Below are positions 24,323-32,585 of a stretch of 64,000 nt of DNA, one piece after another. Position numbers and translations under genes: made by a program. Location: positions 124,001-188,000 of the forward strand of contig CAXBIQ010000003.1 in the NCBI GenBank assembly GCA_963975935.1. The letters are read 5' to 3'. How positions within the stretch are numbered: position 1 is the first letter of the stretch; every line of letters begins with the position of its first letter. The DNA is from Planktosalinus sp963975935 (lineage in GTDB: Bacteria > Bacteroidota > Bacteroidia > Flavobacteriales > Flavobacteriaceae). The notes beneath the pieces are model-generated. The model was not told where the DNA came from and did not search any database. It was given only the letters and a program-made list of their open reading frames with translations.

Positions 24323-25069
24323 TTACAGATCAAAGTGTCCCATAAACGATTGTTTGTAGCTTTCAGAGATTTCTATCTCATTGCCGTCAGTAAGAATTAC
24401 AGAACCGCCGTTGCTTTTGATAAAGGAAGTTACACAATTGATGTTAATGATGTGCGACCGGTGTACCCTGAGAAAGGGTAGGGGCAGGATGTTTTCAAAG
24501 TGCTTGAGGAAGCGGCACACCATTTTCTTGCTTCCGTCTTTCAGGTGAATATCGGTAAAGTTGCCGTTTCCGCGCAAGCGAACGATGTCTTCCATTTTCA
24601 CCACTTCAAAGCCTTCAAGGGTGGGAAGGATGACCTGTTGCTTTTCAGGGTTTTGTTGTTTGAAGTTTTCAATGATGATGCGGTTGCGGTTAAATGTTTC
24701 CTTCTTTAGCAATTGCTCCTGAACTTTATTGACGGCCACTATGAGTTCTTCTATACTCACGGGTTTGAGGAGGTAATAAGCGGCGCTTTGGTTCAATGCC
24801 CTGAGGGAATATTCTGAAAAGGCGGTGACAAAGATGGTTTCAAACTGCAGGTCTTTACAGCCTTCAAGCACATCAAAGGCATTGCCAAAGGGCATTTCCA
24901 CATCCAGAAAAACAAGCTCGGGTTGCAGTTGATGAATAAGGGCAATGCCCTCACGGCTGTTTGTTGCTTCCCCCAGTAGCTCCACCTGCGGGCAGTATTT
25001 GCCCAGGTAGTTTTTGAGTGCCTCCCGGGCGGCTTGTTCGTCTTCTATGATGATGCTTTTTATGGCCAC
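24323..25069 (-). CDS. LytTR-family response regulator
   Basis: 248 residues. The receiver domain (about 1-120) has the acidic pair IIEDEQ, the phospho-acceptor in LVFLDVEMPFGNAFD, and the Lys in AYYLLKPVS. The C-terminal LytTR DNA-binding domain (about 145-245) contains EDIVRLRGNGNFTDIHLKDG and FLRVHRSHIININ, typical of AlgR/AgrA/LytR-type regulators that bind short direct repeats. It begins 10 bases after the stop of the histidine kinase gene, with which it forms a pair on one transcript. No output target is obvious in the window. Confidence 0.95.
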   Translation of the reverse strand: MAIKSIIIEDEQAAREALKNYLGKYCPQVELLGEATNSREGIALIHQLQPELVFLDVEMPFGNAFDVLEGCKDLQFETIFVTAFSEYSLRALNQSAAYYLLKPVSIEELIVAVNKVQEQLLKKETFNRNRIIIENFKQQNPEKQQVILPTLEGFEVVKMEDIVRLRGNGNFTDIHLKDGSKKMVCRFLKHFENILPLPFLRVHRSHIININCVTSFIKSNGGSVILTDGNEIEISESYKQSFMGHFDL

Positions 25070-25079
25070 GTACTAATGC

Positions 25080-26864
25080 TTATTTAAAGGTTAATGTCAC
25101 CCGGGTTCCGGGGGAGTCGGTTCGGTTTTCAATTTGAAATTGTATGTTTTGTTTGTACAAATCATTCAAGAGCTGTATGCGTTCTTTGACATTGTTAAGA
25201 CCGCGGGAAACGTGCAGTTTCTGATTGCCGGTTTTGAGTTCGTGGCTTTTATCCAGCCCAATGCCGTTGTCTTCTACAATTACTTTTATGTGATTTTCTT
25301 CTTTTAAGAACTGAAGTTTGAGAAAGCCTTTCCCCTCCCTATAGCGCAGGCCGTGCCAGATAGCATTTTCCAGATGCGGCTGAATGAGCATATTGGGTAC
25401 TTTGACAGCATCTGGGTCGAGGGCTTCATCCACTGTGATTTCATACTCAAAAGTATCCTGAAAGCGCAGGTGCTCCAGGTTGAGATACTTTTTGAGTTGC
25501 TCAAGTTCATCGCTGAGCGTGATAAAATCTTCATTGGAAGTTTCCATCATACTGCGCATGAGGTTGGAGTAAGAGGTGAGGTATTTGTTGGCTTCGAGTT
25601 CGTTGTTCTGAGCAATAAACTGATTGACACTGTTCAAACTGTTAAAAATAAAGTGAGGGTTCATTTCGCGTCTCAGCGATTGCAGGGCGATGCGCTTGTT
25701 TCTGTTGCGAATGGAGTAAAGGGCTTTGGCTATTAATGCCAGCAAAAGAAACATCCCGATGACGGACACGGTGAGCACGGTATTGTACCGATTGGTTTTG
25801 GTCAATAGAGAGTCTTTGAGCGTCTGCGACTCCTCCAGTTGCCGGATGCGTTCTTCGGTAACTTCAAAAATGCGGGCATCAATCAGGGAGCTGTCTGCCT
25901 GTATAAGCTGGTCAAAGTCTGAAAGGAAGCGGTTGTATGCTTCAAAGGAGGCGTTTAATTCATCTCCCGATTGATACAAGGCTGCGAGTGCCAGTGTGGA
26001 GGTTTTGGCATCTACCGTGCGGCCGTTCTCAATGGCGGTGGTGTATGCCTGTTCAAGTTGGTGTATGGCCTCTTCACGGTTTTGGGTTTGCAGGTATAAA
26101 CCGGCAAGGGTCTGCCGCTGTTTGATTTGTTGTTCCACATCGCCCAGCGTTTTGGCTTCCTCAAGTGCCGAGAGTGATACGTCGATAGCATTGGCGGGCT
26201 TGTTGTCTTCAGCAAGGACTTTTGAGATTTCAGATTTTAGTTTGATAACCTCTTCCGGTTTGTCTTTTGCCACTTCCAGCGCGCGTGAGTAGCTTTCCAG
26301 GGCGCTTTCTGTATCGTCTGTTTCGAGGTTGACTTTTGCACGTTGTTTGTAAACGGTAACGGCTTCTTCAACGTCACCCGTTTCTTCCAGAATCTGAATG
26401 TTTGAATCAATCAGGTCCATTTGGGCCCGTGGATTGTCACGGTTGCTCACCCTGCTGGCATCGTTGCGATTGAGTTGGGAGGCTTTAGGCTCAACGGCTG
26501 ACTCACCGGCCATTTCAAAATTGCTGATGGCCTCAGTATACTTCTGTTGTTGCTCCTGAACCTGAGCCAGCAATCGGGTTACTGAGGCTATCTTAGGTTT
26601 GTTTTTTTGAGTGGTATATATTTCGAGGGCGCTGTTGAGGTAGGTTTCGGCACGGGCATAGTCTCCTTTTTCAATCAGTCCTTTCGCCAGGTCCTCATAC
26701 CCCTGTGCAGTCGCTTCCGGATTGTTGGCTGAAAGCGATTGCGTGACCCGCTCAGCTTTTTTGTTCAGGCTTTCTTTAGAATAGATGTTTTTCAGGCTGT
26801 CCTGTGCGATAGCCGTTGCGGAAAAACACAACAAAAAAAGAAGGATGTAGAGGGTGCTTTTCAT
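25080..26864 (-). CDS. TPR-containing sensor histidine kinase (LytS/YehU-type)
   Basis: I start at the ATG at 26862-26864, which opens a signal peptide (MKSTLYILLF to TAIAQ). An earlier in-frame start would add 14 residues in front of it. The periplasmic part (about 25-350 of 594) is built of tetratricopeptide repeats (for example DYARAETYLNSALEIYTTQ and TESALESYSRALEVAKD). One membrane span (about 360-380, VLTVSVIGMFLLLALIA) precedes the His_kinase domain with LRREMNPHFIFNSLNSV, where the His is the phospho-acceptor, and an HATPase domain with DNGIGLD. It should sense a periplasmic signal or partner through the TPRs and phosphorylate the LytTR regulator encoded next. Confidence 0.93.
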   Translation of the reverse strand: MKSTLYILLFLLCFSATAIAQDSLKNIYSKESLNKKAERVTQSLSANNPEATAQGYEDLAKGLIEKGDYARAETYLNSALEIYTTQKNKPKIASVTRLLAQVQEQQQKYTEAISNFEMAGESAVEPKASQLNRNDASRVSNRDNPRAQMDLIDSNIQILEETGDVEEAVTVYKQRAKVNLETDDTESALESYSRALEVAKDKPEEVIKLKSEISKVLAEDNKPANAIDVSLSALEEAKTLGDVEQQIKQRQTLAGLYLQTQNREEAIHQLEQAYTTAIENGRTVDAKTSTLALAALYQSGDELNASFEAYNRFLSDFDQLIQADSSLIDARIFEVTEERIRQLEESQTLKDSLLTKTNRYNTVLTVSVIGMFLLLALIAKALYSIRNRNKRIALQSLRREMNPHFIFNSLNSVNQFIAQNNELEANKYLTSYSNLMRSMMETSNEDFITLSDELEQLKKYLNLEHLRFQDTFEYEITVDEALDPDAVKVPNMLIQPHLENAIWHGLRYREGKGFLKLQFLKEENHIKVIVEDNGIGLDKSHELKTGNQKLHVSRGLNNVKERIQLLNDLYKQNIQFQIENRTDSPGTRVTLTFK

Positions 26865-26965
26865 ATGGGTATCAAAAGGGTTCTGTTTAAGGTGTAAAGA
26901 AAACAAATAAATATACTACAAAAAAGGTTTTTACCAAGTCAAAAGGGGGTTTCACCATGTGGTTC

Positions 26966-26979
26966 GCTTTCGCGAAAGC
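26966..26979. repeat. GCTTTCGCGAAAGC palindrome
   Basis: A perfect 14-base palindrome in the divergent region between the TPR kinase and the VWA gene. Its 12-base core CTTTCGCGAAAG also occurs inside the M48 protease gene at 2347-2358. The motif is GC-rich against an AT-rich background. I recall it as over-represented in some marine Flavobacteriaceae, but I cannot count it genome-wide here. Confidence 0.5.
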
Positions 26980-27022
26980 AAAGCCGTTACTTTTACTTCC
27001 ATAACATTAAAAATCACACATT

Positions 27023-28168
27023 ATGAAACCACTATTTTTGACCTTTGCACTTCTTGTTTCCGGATTGGCTTACTGCAATTATGAAGCCATAACCGATGAA
27101 ACTACTAACGAAATGGACCTTTCGCTTTCAAGCGGAAGCATACAGGTTGCTTTATTACTCGACACTTCAAACAGTATGGACGGCTTGATCAATCAGGCAA
27201 AATCACGGCTGTGGAATATTGTCAACACCATGACCACATTAAAATACAACGGTGAAACCCCAGAGATTCAAATTTCACTTTATGAATATGGCAATTCGGG
27301 ACTGTCTGAACACTCTAATTTTATCAGACAGGTGGTGGGTTTGACCAATGATCTGGACTTGATTTCTGAACATTTGTTTGCCCTGCGCACCAATGGCGGT
27401 CAAGAGTATTGTGGTGCGGTAATCAATGATGCCGTGAAAAAACTGGACTGGGATGCCGGTAAGAACAGTATGAAACTCATTTACATCGCCGGCAACGAGC
27501 CTTTTGATCAGGGTGGGGTGAGTTATAAAGAAGCCATCAGTGAGGCTGTGTCAAAAGATATATTCATCAACACCATCTTTTGCGGAAACCGTGATGAAGG
27601 CGTGAGGACCCACTGGAAAGACGGTGCCGACAAGGGTAAAGGGAAATACTTTCACATTGATTCCAATGCTAAAATCAGGTATATCGTTACCCCGTATGAT
27701 GACCAAATCACCATTTGCAACCAGCAATTGAATGCCACGTATATCGGTTACGGAAGTATGGGGCAGGCACGTTTAAAAAGTCAGGCAGCACAGGATGCCA
27801 ATGCCGAAGAACTTAGTGGCGCCAATTATGCCGAGCGCGTGGTATCCAAGTCAAAAGCCGTTTACAGCAATGAAAGCTGGGACCTGGTGGATCGCTATGA
27901 GAAAGACGAGGAAGTCATTGAAAACCTAAAAAAGGAAGAGCTTCCCAAGGAGTTACAGGGCAAGACCCAGGCTCAAATCAAAGCCTATGTAGAAGCCAAA
28001 ACCAATGAACGTGATGCCATTCAAAAAGAAATCGCCGAACTGGCAAAAAAACGACAGGCTTATATTGAAAAAGAACAAAAAAAGGAGGGGACACAGGATG
28101 ACCTGGGAAAAGCGATCGCCTCAACCATCTATGAAATTGCAAAAGTAAAAGGGTATACCATCCAATAG
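27023..28168 (+). CDS. Secreted von Willebrand factor A domain protein
   Basis: 381 residues with a short signal peptide (MKPLFLTFALLVSGLAYC). The C ends a lipobox-like LAYC, so it may be a lipoprotein. The VWA domain (about 40-235) has the MIDAS metal site LLLDTSNSMDG (DxSxS) and the later LIYIAGNEPF. The C-terminal third (about 270-381) is highly charged and helical (KAYVEAKTNERDAIQKEIAELAKK), probably a coiled coil. VWA proteins usually mediate metal-dependent protein contacts. No partner gene is evident; the neighbours are tgt downstream and the TPR kinase in the opposite direction. Confidence 0.88.
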   Translation: MKPLFLTFALLVSGLAYCNYEAITDETTNEMDLSLSSGSIQVALLLDTSNSMDGLINQAKSRLWNIVNTMTTLKYNGETPEIQISLYEYGNSGLSEHSNFIRQVVGLTNDLDLISEHLFALRTNGGQEYCGAVINDAVKKLDWDAGKNSMKLIYIAGNEPFDQGGVSYKEAISEAVSKDIFINTIFCGNRDEGVRTHWKDGADKGKGKYFHIDSNAKIRYIVTPYDDQITICNQQLNATYIGYGSMGQARLKSQAAQDANAEELSGANYAERVVSKSKAVYSNESWDLVDRYEKDEEVIENLKKEELPKELQGKTQAQIKAYVEAKTNERDAIQKEIAELAKKRQAYIEKEQKKEGTQDDLGKAIASTIYEIAKVKGYTIQ

Positions 28169-28189
28169 GTATACTTCAAGCTGTACACT

Positions 28190-28226
28190 AAAAAATCCTG
28201 AAGCGAAATGAGTTTCAGGATTTTTT
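28190..28226 (+). terminator. Rho-independent terminator after the VWA gene
   Basis: AAATCCTGAA (from about 28193) pairs with TTCAGGATTT (28214-28223) around a short loop and is followed by a T-run to 28226. The T-run overlaps the TTTG of the tgt promoter. Confidence 0.85.
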
Positions 28227-28257
28227 GGTTTCCTGTGAAAGCAAATCGCTATCTTTG
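28224..28257 (+). promoter_or_regulatory. Promoter of the tgt operon
   Basis: TTTG (28224-28227), 22 bases, then TATCTTTG (28250-28257): a close match to the Bacteroidota TTTG/TAnnTTTG consensus. The -7 box is 21 bases before the tgt ATG. Confidence 0.65.
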
Positions 28258-28278
28258 CCGCTAATTTGCATTTATTAC

Positions 28279-29409
28279 ATGAAGTTTGACTTATTAACGA
28301 CTGACAGCCTCAGCAAAGCCCGCGCAGGAACCCTTACCACAGATCACGGTACTATTGAAACACCCATCTTTATGCCGGTGGGAACCGTGGGCACCGTAAA
28401 AGGAGTGCATCAACGCGAACTCAAAGAGGATATCAATCCTGATATCATTTTAGGAAACACATATCACTTGTATTTACGGCCCCAGACAAAGATATTGGAA
28501 CAAGCCGGAGGGCTTCATAAATTCATGAACTGGGACCGTAATATTTTGACAGACAGTGGCGGGTATCAGGTCTATTCCCTTTCAGCTAACAGAAAAATTA
28601 AAGAGGAAGGCGTAAAATTTAAATCACATATTGACGGGAGTTACCATTTCTTTACCCCTGAAAATGTGATGGAAATACAGCGCTCCATAGGTGCAGATAT
28701 TATAATGGCTTTTGATGAATGCACACCCTATCCTTGTGATTATCGGTATGCAAAGCGATCCATGCACATGACGCATCGATGGCTTGACCGGTGTATTGCT
28801 CATTTGGATAAGACTCCTCTAAAATATGATTATGACCAGGCCTTCTTTCCCATAATACAAGGGAGTACTTATAAGGATTTAAGACAACAATCAGCTGAAT
28901 ATATTGCGTCTGCCGGCGCGGTGGGGAATGCCATTGGCGGCCTTTCTGTGGGCGAACCCGCTGAAGAAATGTATGCTATGACTGAAGTAGTGACGGCAAT
29001 CCTCCCGGAAGACAAGCCCCGCTATTTAATGGGCGTGGGGACACCCATAAATATACTTGAAAACATTGCTCTGGGTATTGATATGTTTGACTGTGTGATG
29101 CCCACCCGAAACGCAAGAAACGGAACCCTTTTCACAGCCCACGGAACGATTAACATTAAAAACAAAAAATGGGAGGATGATTTTTCACCTCTTGACGAAA
29201 TGGGCATTACTTTTGTAGATACTGAATATTCAAAAGCATACTTAAAACACTTGTTTTCGGTTAATGAGTTGCTTGGAAAACAAATTGCGACCATTCACAA
29301 CCTGGGGTTTTATATGTGGTTGGTTCGTGAAGCAAGAAAGCATATCTTAGCCGGTGATTTTGCCAATTGGAAAAACACCATGGTAAAGCAAATGGACAAA
29401 AGACTTTAG
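28279..29409 (+). CDS. tgt: tRNA-guanine transglycosylase
   Basis: Exchanges guanine 34 for the queuosine precursor preQ1 in tRNAs with GUN anticodons. I start at the ATG at 28279 (376 residues, the family's usual length). A TTG 18 codons upstream overlaps the promoter. The TIM barrel shows the usual segments GTVGTVKGV, LGNTYHLYLRP, the catalytic nucleophile region LTDSGGYQVYSL, FDECTPYPC, FPIIQGSTYKDLR, GGLSVGEP and, near residue 265, the second Asp in FDCVMPTRNARNG. The zinc site is not canonical: where most bacterial Tgt proteins have CxCxxC, this one reads KNKKWEDDF, as I would expect for the Bacteroidota subtype. It is probably the first gene of an operon with lptF/G. Confidence 0.95.
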   Translation: MKFDLLTTDSLSKARAGTLTTDHGTIETPIFMPVGTVGTVKGVHQRELKEDINPDIILGNTYHLYLRPQTKILEQAGGLHKFMNWDRNILTDSGGYQVYSLSANRKIKEEGVKFKSHIDGSYHFFTPENVMEIQRSIGADIIMAFDECTPYPCDYRYAKRSMHMTHRWLDRCIAHLDKTPLKYDYDQAFFPIIQGSTYKDLRQQSAEYIASAGAVGNAIGGLSVGEPAEEMYAMTEVVTAILPEDKPRYLMGVGTPINILENIALGIDMFDCVMPTRNARNGTLFTAHGTINIKNKKWEDDFSPLDEMGITFVDTEYSKAYLKHLFSVNELLGKQIATIHNLGFYMWLVREARKHILAGDFANWKNTMVKQMDKRL

Positions 29410-29444
29410 CTTTCTGAAAAGATAAAAAAACGCTGTAAGAGTAC

Positions 29445-30524
29445 ATGATTCTAATAATTGACAGATACATCCTCAAGAAATACCTGGGAACATTTATAAT
29501 GTTACTGGCACTGTTTATTCCAATAGGAATAACCGTTAACCTTGCAGAGAAAATTGGAAAAATACTAGAAAACGAAGTACCTCTTATTGAGGTGATTATT
29601 TATTACGGGTATTTTACCATTTATTTTGCAAACCTTTTATTCCCCTTATTCCTCTTTCTTTCAGTAATCTGGTTTACTTCAAAGATGGCCAACAATACTG
29701 AAGTTGTAGCTGTTTTGAGCAGTGGGATTTCTTTCAATCGGTTTTTAAGGCCTTTTCTGGTAGGAGCAACCATTGTTTGTGTTGGCGCACTGTTTATGGG
29801 AATGTATCTGGCTCCGATGGCGAGTAAGGGGTATAATGAGTTTGCTTTTAAGTATTTAAAAAAGCACAAGCCGGACCGGGACCAGGGAAATGTACACCGT
29901 CAGATCAATGAAAATGATTATATATATGTAAGTAATTTCAATGCGTCCAATCAATCCGGCACCTTTTTTACTTTAGAACACTTTGACGGCAATGAGCTCG
30001 AATATAAAATTTCAGCAAACAGGATTAAATACAACGAAAAAGATTCAACCTATACGCTTTTCAACTATAGTAAGAGAATTATTGGCGAAGAGCATGATAT
30101 CATTCAGACAAAAGCGCAATTGGATACAGTCTTATCATTTGAAATGGAGGATTTAACGCCTGTTAAATATATAGCTGAAACACTCAATTACAATGAATTG
30201 AACAGGTTTATTGCAAAAGAACAGGCACGGGGTTCTTCATATATTAACCGGTATGAAGTGGTGCGGCAAAAAAAGTGGAGCCTTCCCGTTTCTGCTTATA
30301 TTCTAACCATTATCGCAGTGGCTGTTTCTTCAAAAAAACGTCGTGGCGGTATGGGGGTTAACCTTGCCATTGGTATAACCATCGGGATGGTTTTTGTTTT
30401 TTTTGATAAGGTTTTTGGAACACTTGCCGAGCAATCAGATTTTTCCCCGCTTGTGGCAACTTGGTTTCCCAATGTGGTTTTTGGTATTTTAGCGATTTAC
30501 CTTTTATATGTCTCAAAACGATAA
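29445..30524 (+). CDS. LptF/LptG-family LPS-transport permease
   Basis: 359 residues. Three membrane spans at the N-terminus (about 10-32, 50-75, 95-118) with the typical start IDRYILKKYLGTF are followed by a periplasmic beta-jellyroll (about 125-275) and three C-terminal spans. This is the architecture of the inner-membrane permeases LptF/LptG (YjgP/YjgQ) that extract lipopolysaccharide for the Lpt bridge. I cannot tell F from G by eye; no LptB or second permease gene is in the window. The 3' end overlaps the EamA transporter gene by 17 bases. Confidence 0.92.
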   Translation: MILIIDRYILKKYLGTFIMLLALFIPIGITVNLAEKIGKILENEVPLIEVIIYYGYFTIYFANLLFPLFLFLSVIWFTSKMANNTEVVAVLSSGISFNRFLRPFLVGATIVCVGALFMGMYLAPMASKGYNEFAFKYLKKHKPDRDQGNVHRQINENDYIYVSNFNASNQSGTFFTLEHFDGNELEYKISANRIKYNEKDSTYTLFNYSKRIIGEEHDIIQTKAQLDTVLSFEMEDLTPVKYIAETLNYNELNRFIAKEQARGSSYINRYEVVRQKKWSLPVSAYILTIIAVAVSSKKRRGGMGVNLAIGITIGMVFVFFDKVFGTLAEQSDFSPLVATWFPNVVFGILAIYLLYVSKR

Positions 30525-31413
30525 GCTACTCAATTATCTACATCTTCACTTCATAGTTTTCATATGGGGTTTTACGGCAGTTTTAGGGGCATTGATCACA
30601 CTTGAAGCCACACCCCTTGTATGGTATAGAATGTTGATTGCCTGGGTGTTGATATACCTCTTTGTTCTGTGGAAAAAAATTGACTTAAAATTTTCAAGAC
30701 TCACGCTGATGGGGTTTTTCTTAGCGGGATTCATCATCGCCCTGCACTGGATTACCTTTTTTGCGGCCATTAAAGCTTCAAACGTATCTGTAACACTTGC
30801 CGTATTATCTACGGGAGCCTTTTTCACCTCCTTGCTGGAGCCCATCTTTTATAACCGGAAAATTATTTGGTATGAAGTGCTATTTGGTGTACTGGTTATT
30901 TTTGGATTGTATATCATTTTTGATGTTGAGACCCACTTCCTTACCGGAATATTACTGGCATTGAGTTCAGCATTTTTAAGTGCATTATTTTCGGTTATTA
31001 ACGGAAAGTTTGCTGTAAAATACAAAGCGACGGCCATTTCCTTTTGGGAACTGTTGTTTGGCACCCTTTGCATCACCCTGTTTTTGGTCATCAACGGAAA
31101 CTTCGACTTTGCTTTTTTCACAATCTCAATGACAGACTGGATATATTTGTTGATCCTTGCCTCGGCTTGTACTGCGTATGCTTTTATCGCCTCTGTACAT
31201 GTTATGAAATGGATAAAACCTTATACCGTTATGCTCACCATAAACCTGGAGCCTGTATATGGAATTATCCTGGCATTGCTTATTCTTGGTGATACAGAAA
31301 ATATGAGTCCGCAGTTTTATTATGGAGCATTGATTATTTTAATGACTGTAATCGCAAACGGAATCATTAAAACCCGAAAGAAGAGAAAAAGCAAAGACTT
31401 AATCACTCACTAA
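30508..31413 (+). CDS. EamA/DMT-family transporter
   Basis: 301 residues with about ten hydrophobic spans arranged as two five-helix EamA repeats. The first begins LHFIVFIWGFTAVLG and contains ALHWITFFAAIKASNVS. The second contains CTAYAFIASVHVMKWI and the conserved NLEPVYGIILALLILGD. This is the drug/metabolite transporter superfamily; the substrate (metabolite, amino acid or nucleotide precursor) cannot be predicted. The start overlaps the lptF/G-like gene, so expression is probably coupled. Confidence 0.92.
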   Translation: MSQNDKLLNYLHLHFIVFIWGFTAVLGALITLEATPLVWYRMLIAWVLIYLFVLWKKIDLKFSRLTLMGFFLAGFIIALHWITFFAAIKASNVSVTLAVLSTGAFFTSLLEPIFYNRKIIWYEVLFGVLVIFGLYIIFDVETHFLTGILLALSSAFLSALFSVINGKFAVKYKATAISFWELLFGTLCITLFLVINGNFDFAFFTISMTDWIYLLILASACTAYAFIASVHVMKWIKPYTVMLTINLEPVYGIILALLILGDTENMSPQFYYGALIILMTVIANGIIKTRKKRKSKDLITH

Positions 31414-31427
31414 TCAAACAAAGTTTT

Positions 31428-31435
31428 TATCTTTG
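31428..31435 (+). promoter_or_regulatory. -7 promoter element of accA
   Basis: TATCTTTG is a perfect TAnnTTTG, 28 bases before the accA ATG. There is no TTTG at the expected -33 spacing. Confidence 0.5.
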
Positions 31436-31463
31436 TAAGCTAATAGTACAAAAACCAAAACCA

Positions 31464-32417
31464 ATGGAATATCTTGATTTTGAACTCCCCATTAAAGAAC
31501 TTAACGAGCAGTTAGAAAAATGTACTTTAATCGGTCAAGAAAGTGACGTTGACGTAACCAATACCTGCAAGCAGATTGAAAAGAAGCTTGCAGAAACCAA
31601 AAAGAAGATATACAAAAACCTGACCCCCTGGCAACGGGTGCAACTCTCAAGACATCCTGACAGGCCTTATACGCTTGATTACATTCGTGCCATTACCAAC
31701 GATTCTTTTTTAGAACTTCATGGCGACCGTGGCGTAAAAGACGACAAGGCGATGATAGGTGGTTTGGGAAAAATAGGCGACCAGAGTTTTATGTTTGTGG
31801 GCCAGCAAAAAGGGTATAATACAAAAACAAGACAATACCGCAACTTTGGAATGGCAAACCCTGAGGGTTACAGAAAAGCGTTGCGCTTAATGAAGTCGGC
31901 AGAAAAATTTGGACTTCCTGTTGTTTCATTAATAGACACCCCCGGGGCATATCCCGGCCTTGAAGCAGAAGAACGAGGGCAGGGCGAGGCAATTGCCCGC
32001 AATATACTTGAAATGTCTCGTTTAAAAGTGCCTATTATAGTTGTCATTGTGGGTGAAGGAGCCAGTGGAGGTGCATTGGGAATTGGCGTGGGAGATAAAA
32101 TATTAATGCTTGAAAACACCTGGTATTCTGTAATATCCCCTGAAAGTTGTTCATCCATTTTATGGCGAAGCTGGGAATTCAAAGAACAAGCAGCTGAAGC
32201 ATTAAAACTTACGGCCAATGATATGAAAAAAAATAAACTCATTGACGTGATTGTTAAAGAACCTCTGGGAGGTGCTCACAGCGACCGGGAAACCACTTTT
32301 AAAACAGTTTCAAAAGAAATTTTAAAGGCCTTTGATGAATATAAAAACTTATCCCCAAAGGATCTTGTAGAAAAAAGAATGAATAAGTATTTTGAAATGG
32401 GAGAGTTCAAAGGCTAA
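31464..32417 (+). CDS. accA: Acetyl-CoA carboxylase carboxyltransferase subunit alpha
   Basis: Transfers the carboxyl group from carboxybiotin to acetyl-CoA, the first step of fatty-acid synthesis, together with AccD (not in this window). 317 residues, the normal length for AccA. Diagnostic segments: the N-terminal helix ending in TPWQRVQLSRHPDRPYTLDYI, the core FLELHGDRGVKDD, NPEGYRKALRLM, SLIDTPGAYPGLEAEERGQ, and the oxyanion-type loop GEGASGGALGIGVGD. It is followed by a strong terminator, so it forms the end of its transcript. Confidence 0.97.
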   Translation: MEYLDFELPIKELNEQLEKCTLIGQESDVDVTNTCKQIEKKLAETKKKIYKNLTPWQRVQLSRHPDRPYTLDYIRAITNDSFLELHGDRGVKDDKAMIGGLGKIGDQSFMFVGQQKGYNTKTRQYRNFGMANPEGYRKALRLMKSAEKFGLPVVSLIDTPGAYPGLEAEERGQGEAIARNILEMSRLKVPIIVVIVGEGASGGALGIGVGDKILMLENTWYSVISPESCSSILWRSWEFKEQAAEALKLTANDMKKNKLIDVIVKEPLGGAHSDRETTFKTVSKEILKAFDEYKNLSPKDLVEKRMNKYFEMGEFKG

Positions 32418-32441
32418 ACAATTACAATATCGTTACTTTAC

Positions 32442-32473
32442 AAAAATCCGTTGTATTTCAAACGGATTTTTTT
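32442..32473 (+). terminator. Rho-independent terminator after accA
   Basis: AAAAATCCGTT (32442-32452) pairs with AACGGATTTTT (32461-32471) around an 8-base loop, with the T-run continuing to 32473. Confidence 0.85.
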
Positions 32474-32550
32474 ATGCTTATTAACAATATTTCTTAGTTA
32501 TTAACAGTTGAATTGTTGAAGACCTGTTAAGAGTTCTGCTTTAAAATAAC

Positions 32551-32558
32551 TACCTTTG
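32551..32558 (+). promoter_or_regulatory. -7 promoter element of dnaB
   Basis: TACCTTTG matches TAnnTTTG, 27 bases before the dnaB ATG. No clear TTTG at -33. Confidence 0.5.
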
Positions 32559-32585
32559 TGTTAACATTTTCTTTACATTCGCCAA

